Assembly (NCBI RefSeq): GCF_030814695.1 | Contig: NZ_JAUSVL010000001.1 | Coordinates: 558,001 to 622,000, forward strand | Length of the DNA: 64,000 nt | From: Oligosphaera ethanolica | Lineage (GTDB): Bacteria > Verrucomicrobiota > Lentisphaeria > Oligosphaerales > Oligosphaeraceae | Reading direction: 5' to 3' | Shown: positions 8,850 through 17,898 of the stretch, piece after piece | How positions within the stretch are numbered: the first letter of the stretch is position 1 | How the letters are laid out: each line of letters begins with the position of its first letter | Notes under the pieces: model-generated | Database searches by the model: none | Told to the model about the DNA's origin: nothing | The model's input: only the letters and a program-made list of their open reading frames with translations | Translations under genes and position numbers: made by a program

Positions 8850-9536
8850 ATGGCTAACGACAATGTCAATGTGCCTCCGCCGAACCACGTGATGGTCCTC
8901 GACGGCCAAGGCTGGATTGGATTGGTTGACCAGATGGGCACCGAAACCAGCATCGTCAACGCCGCGCGCGTGTCCTTTGGCAAAATCCGCCAGGAGATGG
9001 ACCAGCGCGACGCGGTACTGGTCAAGTACCTCATCGCCAATCACCACAGCAGCCCGCTGGAGCACGTCGTCTTCACTTTCCTGGTGCACTGCCCGCTCTT
9101 CGTGCGCTCGCAATGGCACCGGCATCGCACGTGGTCCTACAACGAGATTTCTCGCCGCTACACCGAGGAAGACATCAGTTTCTTCCTGCCGGCGGAATTG
9201 CGTGAGCAGGCCGAAAGCGACCGCCAGGCGTCTCGCAAAGCCGAACACGTCGATCAAAACCGCTGCCGCGGCCTAATCCAGAAGCACCACGAGTCATCCC
9301 TGGCCCTCTACGAGGAACTCTTGGCTGCCGGCGTCTGCCGCGAGCAGGCCCGAGGCGTCCTCCCTCAGAATATGATGACGACCTTCTGGGCCACCGTCGA
9401 TCTCAATAACCTGCTCAAATTCCTCGAATTGCGCGATAGCGCGCACGCCCAGCAGGAAATCCGCGAGTACGCCATCGCCATCAAAACGCTCTTGGCGCCC
9501 AGCTTCCCACACATCGCAGAAGTCATGCACTGGTAA
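8850..9536 (+). CDS. thyX: FAD-dependent thymidylate synthase ThyX
   Basis: 228 residues. It converts dUMP to dTMP using methylene-tetrahydrofolate and reduced FAD. The ThyX motif is complete: RHRTWSYNEISRRY begins at R91 (RHR-x7-S form). FAD and dUMP contacts are also present (SSPLEHVVFTF upstream, LPQNMMTTFWATVDLNNLLKFLELR downstream). The ATG at 8850 is chosen because GGAAAGGA lies nine bases upstream; the open frame extends 24 codons further but that part is not ThyX-like. It is third in a ketosynthase-ACP-thyX run with a gap of 77 bases, and a strong terminator follows. Confidence 0.95.
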   Translation: MANDNVNVPPPNHVMVLDGQGWIGLVDQMGTETSIVNAARVSFGKIRQEMDQRDAVLVKYLIANHHSSPLEHVVFTFLVHCPLFVRSQWHRHRTWSYNEISRRYTEEDISFFLPAELREQAESDRQASRKAEHVDQNRCRGLIQKHHESSLALYEELLAAGVCREQARGVLPQNMMTTFWATVDLNNLLKFLELRDSAHAQQEIREYAIAIKTLLAPSFPHIAEVMHW

Positions 9537-9599
9537 AATGCGCCGCGCCGGCGCAGCGGCGATCGCCGCCGGCGCAGGACAGCCACGAATAACATGATG

Positions 9600-9630
9600 A
9601 GCCGGCAGGCACTCTGCCGGCTCTTTTTGT
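9600..9630 (+). terminator. Rho-independent terminator after thyX
   Basis: AGCCGGCAG and CTGCCGGCT pair as a 9-bp perfect stem around GCACT, followed by CTTTTTGTTG. It lies between convergent genes and could act in both directions, but the T-run is only on the plus side. Confidence 0.9.
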
Positions 9631-9641
9631 TGCCTGCGGGT

Positions 9642-10292
9642 TCAGAAATTTGTTCGCGGCTCAATGCAATCGCAGCGGTACCACACTTCGGGGTCTTCCC
9701 ACTTTTCCCAGCTGACGTGGCCATCGCAGAAGCCATAGACGCTGGCCTTCTGATGGCGGTTGACGACATAGTCTCTAGGTGTGTAGTCTATATTAAAAAA
9801 GCCGTCGTTGGTGGTTTTACGGGTCGACCCCTCTTCCAAGAGCAAGGGCGTTTCGCTGCTATTGCCAATCATGGTAATTGACGCTCCCTGGGTATCGGAG
9901 TTAACGCCGTAGCTGCAGAGTGAGCCGGTGTGGTCATTCGGGCACATGTACACGCGCGCATTGCCGACATAGCTGTATAGCGTCCCGCGTTTAACGTCGA
10001 AATTGCCGCTCACGGGCACGGGAAAGCCATCGTAATAGACCCAGCCGCCCTCGGCGCGCGCCCCCCAGCCGCCATCCGTGTAGAACGGAAAGAATCCCTT
10101 GTTGTCACTCATGTACATCATGAATGCCGTGTTCAGCTGCTTGACGTTGTTGACACACTCGGCCTGACGGGCTTTTTCCCGCGCCTTGCCCAATGCCGGC
10201 ATCAGCATCGCCGCCAGAATGGCAATGATGCCGATGACCACCAGCAGTTCAATCAGCGTGAAGTGAAGCCATTTCACCATAGAGTTATCCAT
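9642..10292 (-). CDS. Type II secretion-like pseudopilin with H-X9-DG C-terminus
   Basis: 216 residues. The N-terminus [24 protein letters not shown] is the class III prepilin helix with the +5 glutamate (E15). The residue before the cleavage point is His10, not the usual Gly. The C-terminus holds H180-x9-D190-G191 in a [14 protein letters not shown]-type context, the H-X9-DG signature of a large paralogous group in Lentisphaerota and Planctomycetes. The product should be an inner-membrane protein processed by prepilin peptidase; its role is not established. It lies four bases downstream of the hydrolase at 10297-12441 and is probably co-transcribed. Window content alone does not show which secretion system it serves. 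Confidence 0.85.
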   Translation of the reverse strand: MDNSMVKWLHFTLIELLVVIGIIAILAAMLMPALGKAREKARQAECVNNVKQLNTAFMMYMSDNKGFFPFYTDGGWGARAEGGWVYYDGFPVPVSGNFDVKRGTLYSYVGNARVYMCPNDHTGSLCSYGVNSDTQGASITMIGNSSETPLLLEEGSTRKTTNDGFFNIDYTPRDYVVNRHQKASVYGFCDGHVSWEKWEDPEVWYRCDCIEPRTNF

Positions 10293-10296
10293 TCCG

Positions 10297-12441
10297 CTAT
10301 TGCGTTGTTTTTGTCCTGACCACCTTCAGTGCCAGCGCCGTCAAGGCCGGCAGTTCAAACGCGCCGTTTTCGCGAAGCGCCGCCGGCGCTGACGAATGCA
10401 ACCGCCAGCCCTGCGGGCAGTGCATCACCACACGCTGTGCCTGGCGAGTGTAATTCACCAGCAGCTCCAGGCGGGCGCCGGCGCGGTTGCGCCAAGCCGA
10501 CAGCATCACCGCCGGCACTTGTTCACAGCGGCCACCTAAAAAGTATACGCTGAATTCCCCGCATTCACAATGAAGACAGGGCTTTTCCATGCGACCATGC
10601 AGGAGAAAATCGGGATAGTGCCGCCGCACCTGATTGAGATTTTTGAGCAGCGTCACGGCCGGCTCCTGTTCCGGCAAGGGCTCGTCCCAAGGCGATGCCG
10701 CGCCCCAATGCAGCAGACCGCCCGGTCCGAGATTCATGGACAGCAGATAGCCCGCCGTAAAGCCCCAGGCCGTGCGGTAGAGCAAATTGTCAGGGCAGCG
10801 CTGAAAATCGAATTGCCGATCCACACCGCATTGGTTGCCCATGAAGGTCGCCACGTATTCGTGAAAAACAAAGGAGTAGGCCGGCACGGGCATGCCGACG
10901 TTGTAGCCGTAGGTGAAGCGCGAGTCATTGAGAGCCAGCCCCGCCAGGTATGGCTCGGCGGCTTCGGCTTCCGTGCCCAATAGCATCGGCGAGGACATGC
11001 CACAAAGCGTGTCGCAACATTCTGCCTGCAAGGATTGCATCGCCTGGGTCGACCACGCACCAGGCGTCGGCGGGTGCTGGTGATGCGCCGCAAAGCAGTA
11101 ACGGGCATCGCCGCCCTGATTCTGGTCGAAGAATTGACAGAAATCCACACCGGCGTCGGCGACCTTGCGGATTTCGTCCTTAACGACCCGTCGTGGCCAG
11201 TTTTCGGCGACACACAGGTCATAGCCGAAACGAATGCTCGAACAGCAGGCGGCCTCAAGTTCGCCTTTGGGGCCGCGCACCATGTGAGACAGCAGCGCCT
11301 CATCGCAGTCTTGCTGGCGGTCGTAGCGGCCGATTTTGCTGTACTGCGTCCACGCCACGCCGGAAGCATAGACGCCCATAAGATCGCCCTCGTCATGCAC
11401 CGTCTGCGAAAACTCGGCGAAGGCCTCGGCGCAGCCAAGAGGCGGCCAGATGTAGGGCGGCGCCCAGGGCGACGTACCCTCCCAGCGCATCAGCAGGACC
11501 ATCACGCGGCTGTCCAGAAGAGCACGATAACGCCGCAGCGGCGGCAGTATCCGCGCCAGCGGGAAGAACTCGTTGGGCTCCTCGGTGATCCGGTGGTCGC
11601 CACGGACCATCGTGCACATGACAATCGGCGATGTCGCCAGCCAGGACGGGTAGTTCCGTGGCAGCACCGGCAGCGTCCGGTCCCGTTTCAGCCAGCCGCG
11701 GTACAGCGCGGCGGCATCCATCCAGTCGCCGCCGAAGGGCCGCAGTACCACGTCCCAATCCGGCGCGTAGTCTTCCCCGGCGGCGCAACCGGTAAACGCC
11801 TGCACCTGCAATTGCAGCGCCGTCGGCTCGGCGCCGCAGCCGTATTCGAGCTGCTTGGGGCCGTGCTGACGGTCTTCCGCCGCCACGTAGAGTCCCAGTC
11901 CATCGCGCATGTAGGCCATAAATTGCATGGGTGCCAAACCGGGATACTGCCCGCCGCCCTGGTTATTGGGCCAACCATAAGTCCGCATGGGCTTCTGCAA
12001 GGCTGCGCCCTTCACCAAGGTGCCGCTGGTGCGCGGCCAAAACAGCTCGCCGTCACCAGGAAGTTCCACGATCGGCGCCGCCAGCCAGCACAGCCGCGCC
12101 GTTGTTGGCACTCCCGTCACCCGCGGCCGAAAACGAAAGACGCCGCCATCGGCGCCACGCACATCGACCCGCACCCGCAGCGACGGATAGTCCGCACAGC
12201 CACCGGCTTCAATCCGTACCCCCGACGGCCGCGTTTGTACCCGCCAATCCTCGAAACGCCGGCTGTCCAATACTGTCATAACGCCATCTTCGGCGAGCAT
12301 GCCCAGGCTGAAGAGCGCCGATGCGGCCCGCAGCATCTCGCGCCCGCGCCAAGTCATTCCCAGTAAAACGCCGCTAGTCGCGGATAGCCTCAACTCGGCG
12401 CCTGCGGCTTCTTTTTTCAGCGTCTTCACGCGTCCGTCCAT
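10297..12441 (-). CDS. Large glycoside-hydrolase-like protein (DUF6259-like)
   Basis: 714 residues from the ATG at 12441, which follows AAAGGA with good spacing. The open frame continues 108 codons further, but that stretch is a dispersed hairpin repeat and is not part of the gene. The architecture is an N-terminal beta-sandwich, then a barrel with [27 protein letters not shown] and a late C-terminal sheet. The FFDQNQGGD acid is a plausible catalytic region by analogy with DUF6259 and clan GH-D proteins. There is no signal peptide. Substrate and chemistry are unknown. It precedes the pseudopilin gene by four bases. Confidence 0.55.
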   Translation of the reverse strand: MDGRVKTLKKEAAGAELRLSATSGVLLGMTWRGREMLRAASALFSLGMLAEDGVMTVLDSRRFEDWRVQTRPSGVRIEAGGCADYPSLRVRVDVRGADGGVFRFRPRVTGVPTTARLCWLAAPIVELPGDGELFWPRTSGTLVKGAALQKPMRTYGWPNNQGGGQYPGLAPMQFMAYMRDGLGLYVAAEDRQHGPKQLEYGCGAEPTALQLQVQAFTGCAAGEDYAPDWDVVLRPFGGDWMDAAALYRGWLKRDRTLPVLPRNYPSWLATSPIVMCTMVRGDHRITEEPNEFFPLARILPPLRRYRALLDSRVMVLLMRWEGTSPWAPPYIWPPLGCAEAFAEFSQTVHDEGDLMGVYASGVAWTQYSKIGRYDRQQDCDEALLSHMVRGPKGELEAACCSSIRFGYDLCVAENWPRRVVKDEIRKVADAGVDFCQFFDQNQGGDARYCFAAHHQHPPTPGAWSTQAMQSLQAECCDTLCGMSSPMLLGTEAEAAEPYLAGLALNDSRFTYGYNVGMPVPAYSFVFHEYVATFMGNQCGVDRQFDFQRCPDNLLYRTAWGFTAGYLLSMNLGPGGLLHWGAASPWDEPLPEQEPAVTLLKNLNQVRRHYPDFLLHGRMEKPCLHCECGEFSVYFLGGRCEQVPAVMLSAWRNRAGARLELLVNYTRQAQRVVMHCPQGWRLHSSAPAALRENGAFELPALTALALKVVRTKTTQ

Positions 12442-12489
12442 AGGATCATCCTTTCGCGATTTGACCATCTGTGTGCCAGGCCACGCCGG

Positions 12490-12720
12490 CATGGGTTCCA
12501 TTGCCCCTTTGGCCCCAGTCAGCTTCGCCGACTGGGGCCAAAGGGGCCGAGGAACACGAGCGCAGAGGGCACGTAACCCAGGGCGGCGCACGCTTTCAGC
12601 GTGCTTGCCCTGGGCTGGTATGTGTCGCGCTTTCAGCGCTTCTGCCGCTTCGCGGCCAAAGTGGCAGACGCTCTTGGTGCAGCTTGCCGTGACTGCGAAT
12701 ATCAATGAGTAACCGATTAC
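12490..12720 (-). repeat. Dispersed hairpin element, family 2 (copy 1)
   Basis: It contains a long stem (CCTTTGGCCCCAGTC against its complement around AGCTTCGCC), then CCCAGGGC at 12577-12584 pairing with GCCCTGGG at 12607-12614 around an inner GCACGC/GCGTGC stem. Relatives lie at 39655-39848 and 62715-62905. Its right end, ATCAATGAGTAACCGATTAC, resembles the terminal repeat of the 4135-4502 element. Confidence 0.8.
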
Positions 12721-12833
12721 GAACAACGCCAGAAATATAGGCCGGCGTGCTGGCAAATGCCCCACCGCTGATGATATTTCCCAAGCTTCCGTCCCACCCG
12801 TTCATACCCGCCCGACACGCCTTGCTCCAAGCA

Positions 12834-12941
12834 GTCCACCTTGTCCACCTTGTCCACCTTGTCCACCTTGTCCACCTTGTCCACCTTGTCCACCTTGTCC
12901 ACCTTGTCCACCTTGTCCACTATGTCCACCATGTCCATCCC
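12834..12941. repeat. 9-bp tandem array GTCCACCTT
   Basis: Nine perfect GTCCACCTT units (12834-12914) are followed by GTCCACTAT, GTCCACCAT and GTCCATCCC. The last units contain the two candidate ATG starts of the next gene. Because 9 is a multiple of 3, the array stays open in every frame on both strands. Bases 12721-12833 show nothing else. Confidence 0.95.
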
Positions 12942-15387
12942 CCCCATCTCATCTCCTCTTGTCCGCCTCGCGCTGATTGGCGACCCGCAATACGCGGATC
13001 GCGATCCGTGGAACGGCCGCCAGTATCGGGAAGCGCTCACTCTGCACCAGCAGCTCATCCAGCGACTGAACGACGAAGAGCGCCTTGATTTCATCGTCAG
13101 TCTTGGCGATCTCGGCGACGGCATGCACAAATACGAAGTGCCGCTGCTGCTGGAAAGCTACGCGCAGAGCCGCTTCCCCGTCCGCTACGTCATGGGCAAT
13201 CACGACCGCGTGCAGAACTCCGAAGAGGAAGTCATGGCACTCTTCGGCCTTGACAGTCTCTACTACGACTTCGCGGTCAATGGCCTGCGCATCGTGGTCA
13301 TCAACAGCCTCGACGAAAGCCGTTTTTCTCCGCCTGACTCGCAACGCCGGCGCAACGCCGCGGCCTTCCGCGAAGCCAATCCCGGCCTGATCTTGCGCGA
13401 ATGGGACGGCATGCTCTCCCAAGACGGCAAGGCGTGGCTGCGCACCAAGCTGGCCACCGCCGTTGCCGCGCAGGAAGACGTCATCGTGCTCAGCCATGTG
13501 CCCGTCTGGCACCTGGCCAGCGGCCCCAATGTCGCCATGTGGGACCGGCAGGACGTTCTCGATATCCTCGACGGCTGCCCGCGCCTGCGCGCTTTCTTCG
13601 CCGGGCACTACCACCCCGGCGGCTGCGCTGCACGCAAAGGCGTCCTGCACAAAACAGTCCGCGCCATCTGCAACGCCACCGTGCCCACTGCCTGCATCGC
13701 CAACATCTACAGCGACCGTATTGTCCTGGAAGCGATTGGCGAAGAGCAGCCCTTTGTTCACCATTTCCGCATGGCGCCGGTCCGCGTCACCGGCCGCGCT
13801 GTTCCTGGCGCCTACGTCATGGCCAACACCGGCGAAATCACTCGCGCAAACGCCTCGGGCCACTTCCAACTGCTGCTGCCGGCGCCAGGGGTGTACTGCC
13901 TGAAGGCCGTCGCCGATGGCATGGCCGACGCCTTCGCGCCCATGCTCAGCGTCCCCAGCGAACACGCCGTCACCATGGACATGCAGCCCGAAGCCGGACG
14001 GCGCGTGATCCATGGCCGCTGCGACGGCTACCGGCATCTGCATATCCGCGACGACGGCCAGCCCGTTCGCAGCTTCGATCTGGCCGGCAATCCCATCGGC
14101 GGCATGCAACCACAACAGCCCATATGGCATCAAAAATCAGAAAATTTCTGGTGCAAGGACGAGTACGCCTTTTCTGCGCGGGGCGACGTGGTCATCAACG
14201 AGGTGCCATGGCGGCCGGAGCTGCGCGCGCGCGGCTGGTACAAGGGCGATTTTCACGCCCACATCATCCACGGCGAGAATACCTACCGGGGCAACCTGCA
14301 ATTTTCGGCGTTCATCGCCCGTGCCGAGCACTACGACTGGATCGGCCTCAGCGGCAATTTCGCCAATGACGACTACCCGGCGGACGTCCTCGGCCTCGCC
14401 GAATATCTCTCCGATGACGAATTTCTGTTGCGCCTCAACCTGGAGTATCCCAAGAACTACTTCGGCCATGTCGGCAACTTCGGCGTCGAGCCAATCTTCC
14501 AGCCCTTTGACCCGGAAATACTGAGCAATCTTGAGCAGGCAAAAGCGGCCATTGTCGACCGCGGTGGCGTCACCGTGCCGGTGCATCCGCTGTATCACGA
14601 CGTCATTCGCGAAGACCCCGTCAGCGGCCGGCCATTTTCGTGGATGACCAACAAGGAAGTGTTCCTGTGGCTGCTCTGCGCGCCCGACATGGTGCCCTGC
14701 CTGGACCTCTTCTACCACGACTCCGACACGCCCCGCGCCGAGGCCTTCTGGTTCATGCTCCTCAATCGCGGCTACCGCATCGGCTGCTGCGCCACCAGCG
14801 ACGCGGCGTTCGATGTCGGCCGCAGCCCCGGCAGCCGCCGCGGCGCCACCTACGTCAAGCTCGCACAGCTCAGCGAACAAGCCGTCGTCCAAGCCATCAA
14901 ACAAGGCCGAACCATGGTCAGCTGGCACGGCGCGGCACTGGCTTTCCACATCGACGACGCCACCTGCGGCGACACCGTTGAGCAGGCCGGGCGCCATCGC
15001 GTCGTCATCGACGCCTTCTACCAGCCGGGCGCCGCCGTACACATCCGCCTCGTTCGCAACGGCCGCGTCGTCAGCGAACGCCATGAATGCCTGCCCGGCC
15101 AGGGACCGCTCCATATCGAGGAGGACATTGACGAGCATGACAACGCCTGGTACTTGGTGATCATGACGGACGACGGCTGCCCCCGCATCAAAGCCGCCGC
15201 GTCGCCCATCTATTTCCGGCGCCCGGATTTCCAGCCGCCGCCCGTCCTACCCTACCCCAAGCCCTTCCCGGACACACTGCGCCAACGCCTCAAACTGCTC
15301 ACCCTCGATGAGCTCTGCTCCGAAGCCGTCTTCGACGAACTCCGCGACAAACTCGCCGCGCTTAGCGCATCCAACCCTCAATCCTGA
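12922..15387 (+). CDS. Metallophosphatase fused to a PHP/CehA-type metallohydrolase
   Basis: About 821 residues. The N-terminal half is a calcineurin-like phosphatase with all five motifs: IGDPQYAD, SLGDLGDG, MGNHD, LSHVPV and GHYHPGG. The DPQYAD form is typical of the ADP-ribose/CDP-alcohol diphosphatase branch. After a short beta-sandwich linker comes a PHP-type domain with GDFHAHIIHGE and later TVPVHPLYHD, as in CehA/McbA-like metal hydrolases. The start lies at the end of a 9-bp array (ATG at 12922 or 12931, no ribosome site); the domain proper begins at PLVRLALIGD. The 3' end overlaps the convergent membrane-protein gene by 26 bases. The fusion suggests sequential phosphoester cleavage of one substrate, which is inference. 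Confidence 0.7.
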   Translation: MSTMSIPPISSPLVRLALIGDPQYADRDPWNGRQYREALTLHQQLIQRLNDEERLDFIVSLGDLGDGMHKYEVPLLLESYAQSRFPVRYVMGNHDRVQNSEEEVMALFGLDSLYYDFAVNGLRIVVINSLDESRFSPPDSQRRRNAAAFREANPGLILREWDGMLSQDGKAWLRTKLATAVAAQEDVIVLSHVPVWHLASGPNVAMWDRQDVLDILDGCPRLRAFFAGHYHPGGCAARKGVLHKTVRAICNATVPTACIANIYSDRIVLEAIGEEQPFVHHFRMAPVRVTGRAVPGAYVMANTGEITRANASGHFQLLLPAPGVYCLKAVADGMADAFAPMLSVPSEHAVTMDMQPEAGRRVIHGRCDGYRHLHIRDDGQPVRSFDLAGNPIGGMQPQQPIWHQKSENFWCKDEYAFSARGDVVINEVPWRPELRARGWYKGDFHAHIIHGENTYRGNLQFSAFIARAEHYDWIGLSGNFANDDYPADVLGLAEYLSDDEFLLRLNLEYPKNYFGHVGNFGVEPIFQPFDPEILSNLEQAKAAIVDRGGVTVPVHPLYHDVIREDPVSGRPFSWMTNKEVFLWLLCAPDMVPCLDLFYHDSDTPRAEAFWFMLLNRGYRIGCCATSDAAFDVGRSPGSRRGATYVKLAQLSEQAVVQAIKQGRTMVSWHGAALAFHIDDATCGDTVEQAGRHRVVIDAFYQPGAAVHIRLVRNGRVVSERHECLPGQGPLHIEEDIDEHDNAWYLVIMTDDGCPRIKAAASPIYFRRPDFQPPPVLPYPKPFPDTLRQRLKLLTLDELCSEAVFDELRDKLAALSASNPQS

Positions 15388-16834
15388 AATGCTTCGCCAT
15401 GATCAGGCGTTCTTCGCCACCGGCGTCGGGACGGAACCACAGCTCAAAACGCGCGGCATAGTATTTGTCCCAGTCGCCCTCGTAGATGGTGAACTCCGCC
15501 GGAGCGAAAAAAAGCTCGCCAGGCTGGTCGGACCACCCCATTCGGCAGGCGCTGGCCTGGTCCAGACGCCGTGCGGAAAGGCGGGTGCCGCGACTGGCCT
15601 CGTAGGCACGCAGGTAGGTCAAGCCGGCCTCGCCGGGGTTGCACAACCAGGTTGCATGGTAAATCCCGCCTTGACTGCCTCGATACAACTGCAGGTCGGG
15701 TTCGTCGCCGGCAACCACGGCGTCCGCCGGCAACGCCTGCCGCCAGTTGTCCGGTCCCAGTGTCGCCAGCCGGGCCATTTCGTCGTCCAGCAGGGCGAGC
15801 GTCCGAGCGGTCATAGCGTAGCCCGGCACATTGCTTTCGTCGTAAATTTCCACCCGGACGGCGCCAGTCATAAACGACGTCCATTTGCGCATGACACCGT
15901 GTTTGTCGGCCCCGCGTTCCATCATTTTCCTGCCTCTTGGCCAGTAGGACTCGCCGTTCAAGCTGAGCCCAAGGCGATACTGAAAATGGCTGGGCGTCCC
16001 GGTGCCCGCCATGGCGCTGTGAAAGCGCGAGTAATAGCGATTCAGCGTCGTCATGGGCCGGCCCTTGGCCCGAAAACAACGCCAGGCAAAACGCCCCTGG
16101 GGCTCATCGATCACCAGCCATTCGGGATGCGCCGCCAAGTAGCTCCCCAGCAACTGCCGGCCAGTATCCGTGCTTGTGAGTGCTGCCAATGCCGGCACGG
16201 CCAGAGGCTGCGCTTCGTCCAGACGCCAGCCGTCCTGCGGTGCCCGCAGCACCTGCAGCTGAAATGACTCCGGCGCCTCAAAATATATGTCGTCAGCAAA
16301 AGGCCCCATGCCACTTTCCACAATGGGGTCCGCACAAACTATTCCGGCGGGAATCACCAGGTCGTCCGCAAAATGATCCTCCGAGGGCCCCAAAAAATTG
16401 TACAAGACCACTCGGGCAAGAATGAACAGGCACAAAAAAGCCGTCAGCAGCAGCGCCAGCAGCCGACCGAGCGCCAGCCAGAAGCGGCGACGGCACAGCT
16501 GCCAAAACATGGCAACCAGCAGCGCAGTGGACGACAAGACCAAGAACACAAACAGCAACCCCATAAACCAGAAATACAGCCATTCGTGCAGCCCGCCGGC
16601 GTCTGGCCCCACCTTGAAAACCACGCCGTGTAAGGCGATCTCCACGAGTGCGCCAAGGCACAGTGCCAACACGACCGGCACCAGCAGCGGCAGCCAGCGA
16701 TGGCGCAAATACCCGCGCAAGCCCCTGATGCAAGCGCACCAGCTACGCATAAGCGCACAGGCTTCGCGGCCGCAGAAAGTCCCCGTCACGTCGGCGCCAT
16801 CAGACGCATTCTGTCCCGGGCCCTTATCGTGCAT
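15362..16834 (-). CDS. Membrane protein of unknown function, coupled to the AraC gene
   Basis: 490 residues. Three hydrophobic segments lie in the first third (around LPLLVPVVLALCLGALV, LYFWFMGLLFVFLVLSSTAL and LGRLLALLLTAFLCLFILARV), followed by a large soluble part of about 330 residues without a motif I recognise. The start ATG at 16834 follows AGGAGG by six bases and shares one base with the stop of the AraC-family gene (TGATG), so the two are translationally coupled. The gene may encode the sensor partner or target of that regulator. The 3' end overlaps the convergent gene by 26 bases. Confidence 0.7.
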   Translation of the reverse strand: MHDKGPGQNASDGADVTGTFCGREACALMRSWCACIRGLRGYLRHRWLPLLVPVVLALCLGALVEIALHGVVFKVGPDAGGLHEWLYFWFMGLLFVFLVLSSTALLVAMFWQLCRRRFWLALGRLLALLLTAFLCLFILARVVLYNFLGPSEDHFADDLVIPAGIVCADPIVESGMGPFADDIYFEAPESFQLQVLRAPQDGWRLDEAQPLAVPALAALTSTDTGRQLLGSYLAAHPEWLVIDEPQGRFAWRCFRAKGRPMTTLNRYYSRFHSAMAGTGTPSHFQYRLGLSLNGESYWPRGRKMMERGADKHGVMRKWTSFMTGAVRVEIYDESNVPGYAMTARTLALLDDEMARLATLGPDNWRQALPADAVVAGDEPDLQLYRGSQGGIYHATWLCNPGEAGLTYLRAYEASRGTRLSARRLDQASACRMGWSDQPGELFFAPAEFTIYEGDWDKYYAARFELWFRPDAGGEERLIMAKHFRIEGWMR

Positions 16835-17826
16835 CACATGCCTCCTGATGACAACTCATTGTCAATTTCCGGGCGTTCATCACCGACCTTGCTTGTGCCC
16901 ATGCCCAGCTCGTCACCGCGACTTTTGCGATATGCCAGTGGCGACATGCCCGTCAGCTGCTTGAAGACCTTGCTGAAATAAAAGGCGTCATGCCAACCCA
17001 CGGCGGCGCCGACGGCGGCAACGCTATCCGCACTATGCAACAGCCGGATGGCCGCCGCTCGCACCCGCAGGCGTTGGACATAAGCTAACGGCGTACTATG
17101 CAGCTGCGCCTGAAAAATGCGAAAAAAATGCGCCCGCGAATACGGCGTCAGCGCAATCAACTTATCGACATCAATCGGCTCCGCAAAATAGTCGTTGAGA
17201 TACTGAACGACAGTCAGCAGGCGCCGCCATTGCGGCACGCTATCCTGTCGCCGAGTAGCACAACGCAACAGGGCGTCCAACAGCGCGTAACCACAGAGTT
17301 TGCGCTGGACTGCCTGCGCGGTGGCGTCGCCCACCATGGCATTCTCACTCTGCTCGAGACGCCCCATGGCCTCGCGCAGCGCCTCCTGGGCATCTTCGGG
17401 CAGGACATTGGGCACTTCGTAGAGATTAAGCAAATTGAATCCCCCACGGTATTCGAAGGAGTAGCTGACCATAAGGTAATCCAAGCCATCTGAACTATAG
17501 GTCGCGGACTGGCGCACTTCATTGGCCATAATGTAGGCAACGCTATTCTCTGCCCGCGGCACCCGCCCAAGACGCGAATCACGGTACAGAGTTTCGCCGT
17601 GGCCACGGATATTCCAAATCAGCACCGGAAATGGCTGCATAATCCACCCACGCGTTGGCGCACAAGGCAGCTGCTGGCGTACCAACACCCGAAAAACAAC
17701 ATCAATTTCTTGATCCCGAGACATATCATTGCTTGACGCCATGATGATACCATTAGACAAAAATGAACTATTTTTCACCATAGGATGTATCTGCGTGTGG
17801 TTATATAATAATGGCTGGTTGCTCAT
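16834..17826 (-). CDS. AraC-family transcriptional regulator
   Basis: Up to 330 residues. The C-terminal hundred residues hold the two helix-turn-helix motifs (DVDKLIALTPYSRAHFFRIF and VAAVGAAVGWHDAFYFSKVF, ending in TGMSPLAYRKS). The N-terminal part looks like a cupin-type sugar-sensing domain. It is divergent from the GH10 xylanase gene with 72 bases between them, so control of that gene or its operon is likely. The start is uncertain: 17826, 17781 and 17742 all lack a clear ribosome site, and a TATAAT-like box falls inside the longest version. It is coupled downstream to a membrane-protein gene. Confidence 0.85.
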   Translation of the reverse strand: MSNQPLLYNHTQIHPMVKNSSFLSNGIIMASSNDMSRDQEIDVVFRVLVRQQLPCAPTRGWIMQPFPVLIWNIRGHGETLYRDSRLGRVPRAENSVAYIMANEVRQSATYSSDGLDYLMVSYSFEYRGGFNLLNLYEVPNVLPEDAQEALREAMGRLEQSENAMVGDATAQAVQRKLCGYALLDALLRCATRRQDSVPQWRRLLTVVQYLNDYFAEPIDVDKLIALTPYSRAHFFRIFQAQLHSTPLAYVQRLRVRAAAIRLLHSADSVAAVGAAVGWHDAFYFSKVFKQLTGMSPLAYRKSRGDELGMGTSKVGDERPEIDNELSSGGM

Positions 17827-17898
17827 CGTATATCTGGACGATGAAACAAAAACACCACAGCGTTACAATTCCACGAATCCAACCCAGGAGGTATCACC

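Noticed and set aside
12442-12765. N-terminal 108-residue extension of the large DUF6259-like hydrolase
   Set aside because: The DNA is a family 2 dispersed repeat, and a good ribosome site precedes the ATG at 12441.
12841-12921. Repetitive N-terminal extension of the phosphatase-PHP fusion (STL repeats) or an opposite-strand VDK repeat protein
   Set aside because: The frame is open only because a 9-bp array keeps any frame open. Starts there are non-ATG and without ribosome site.
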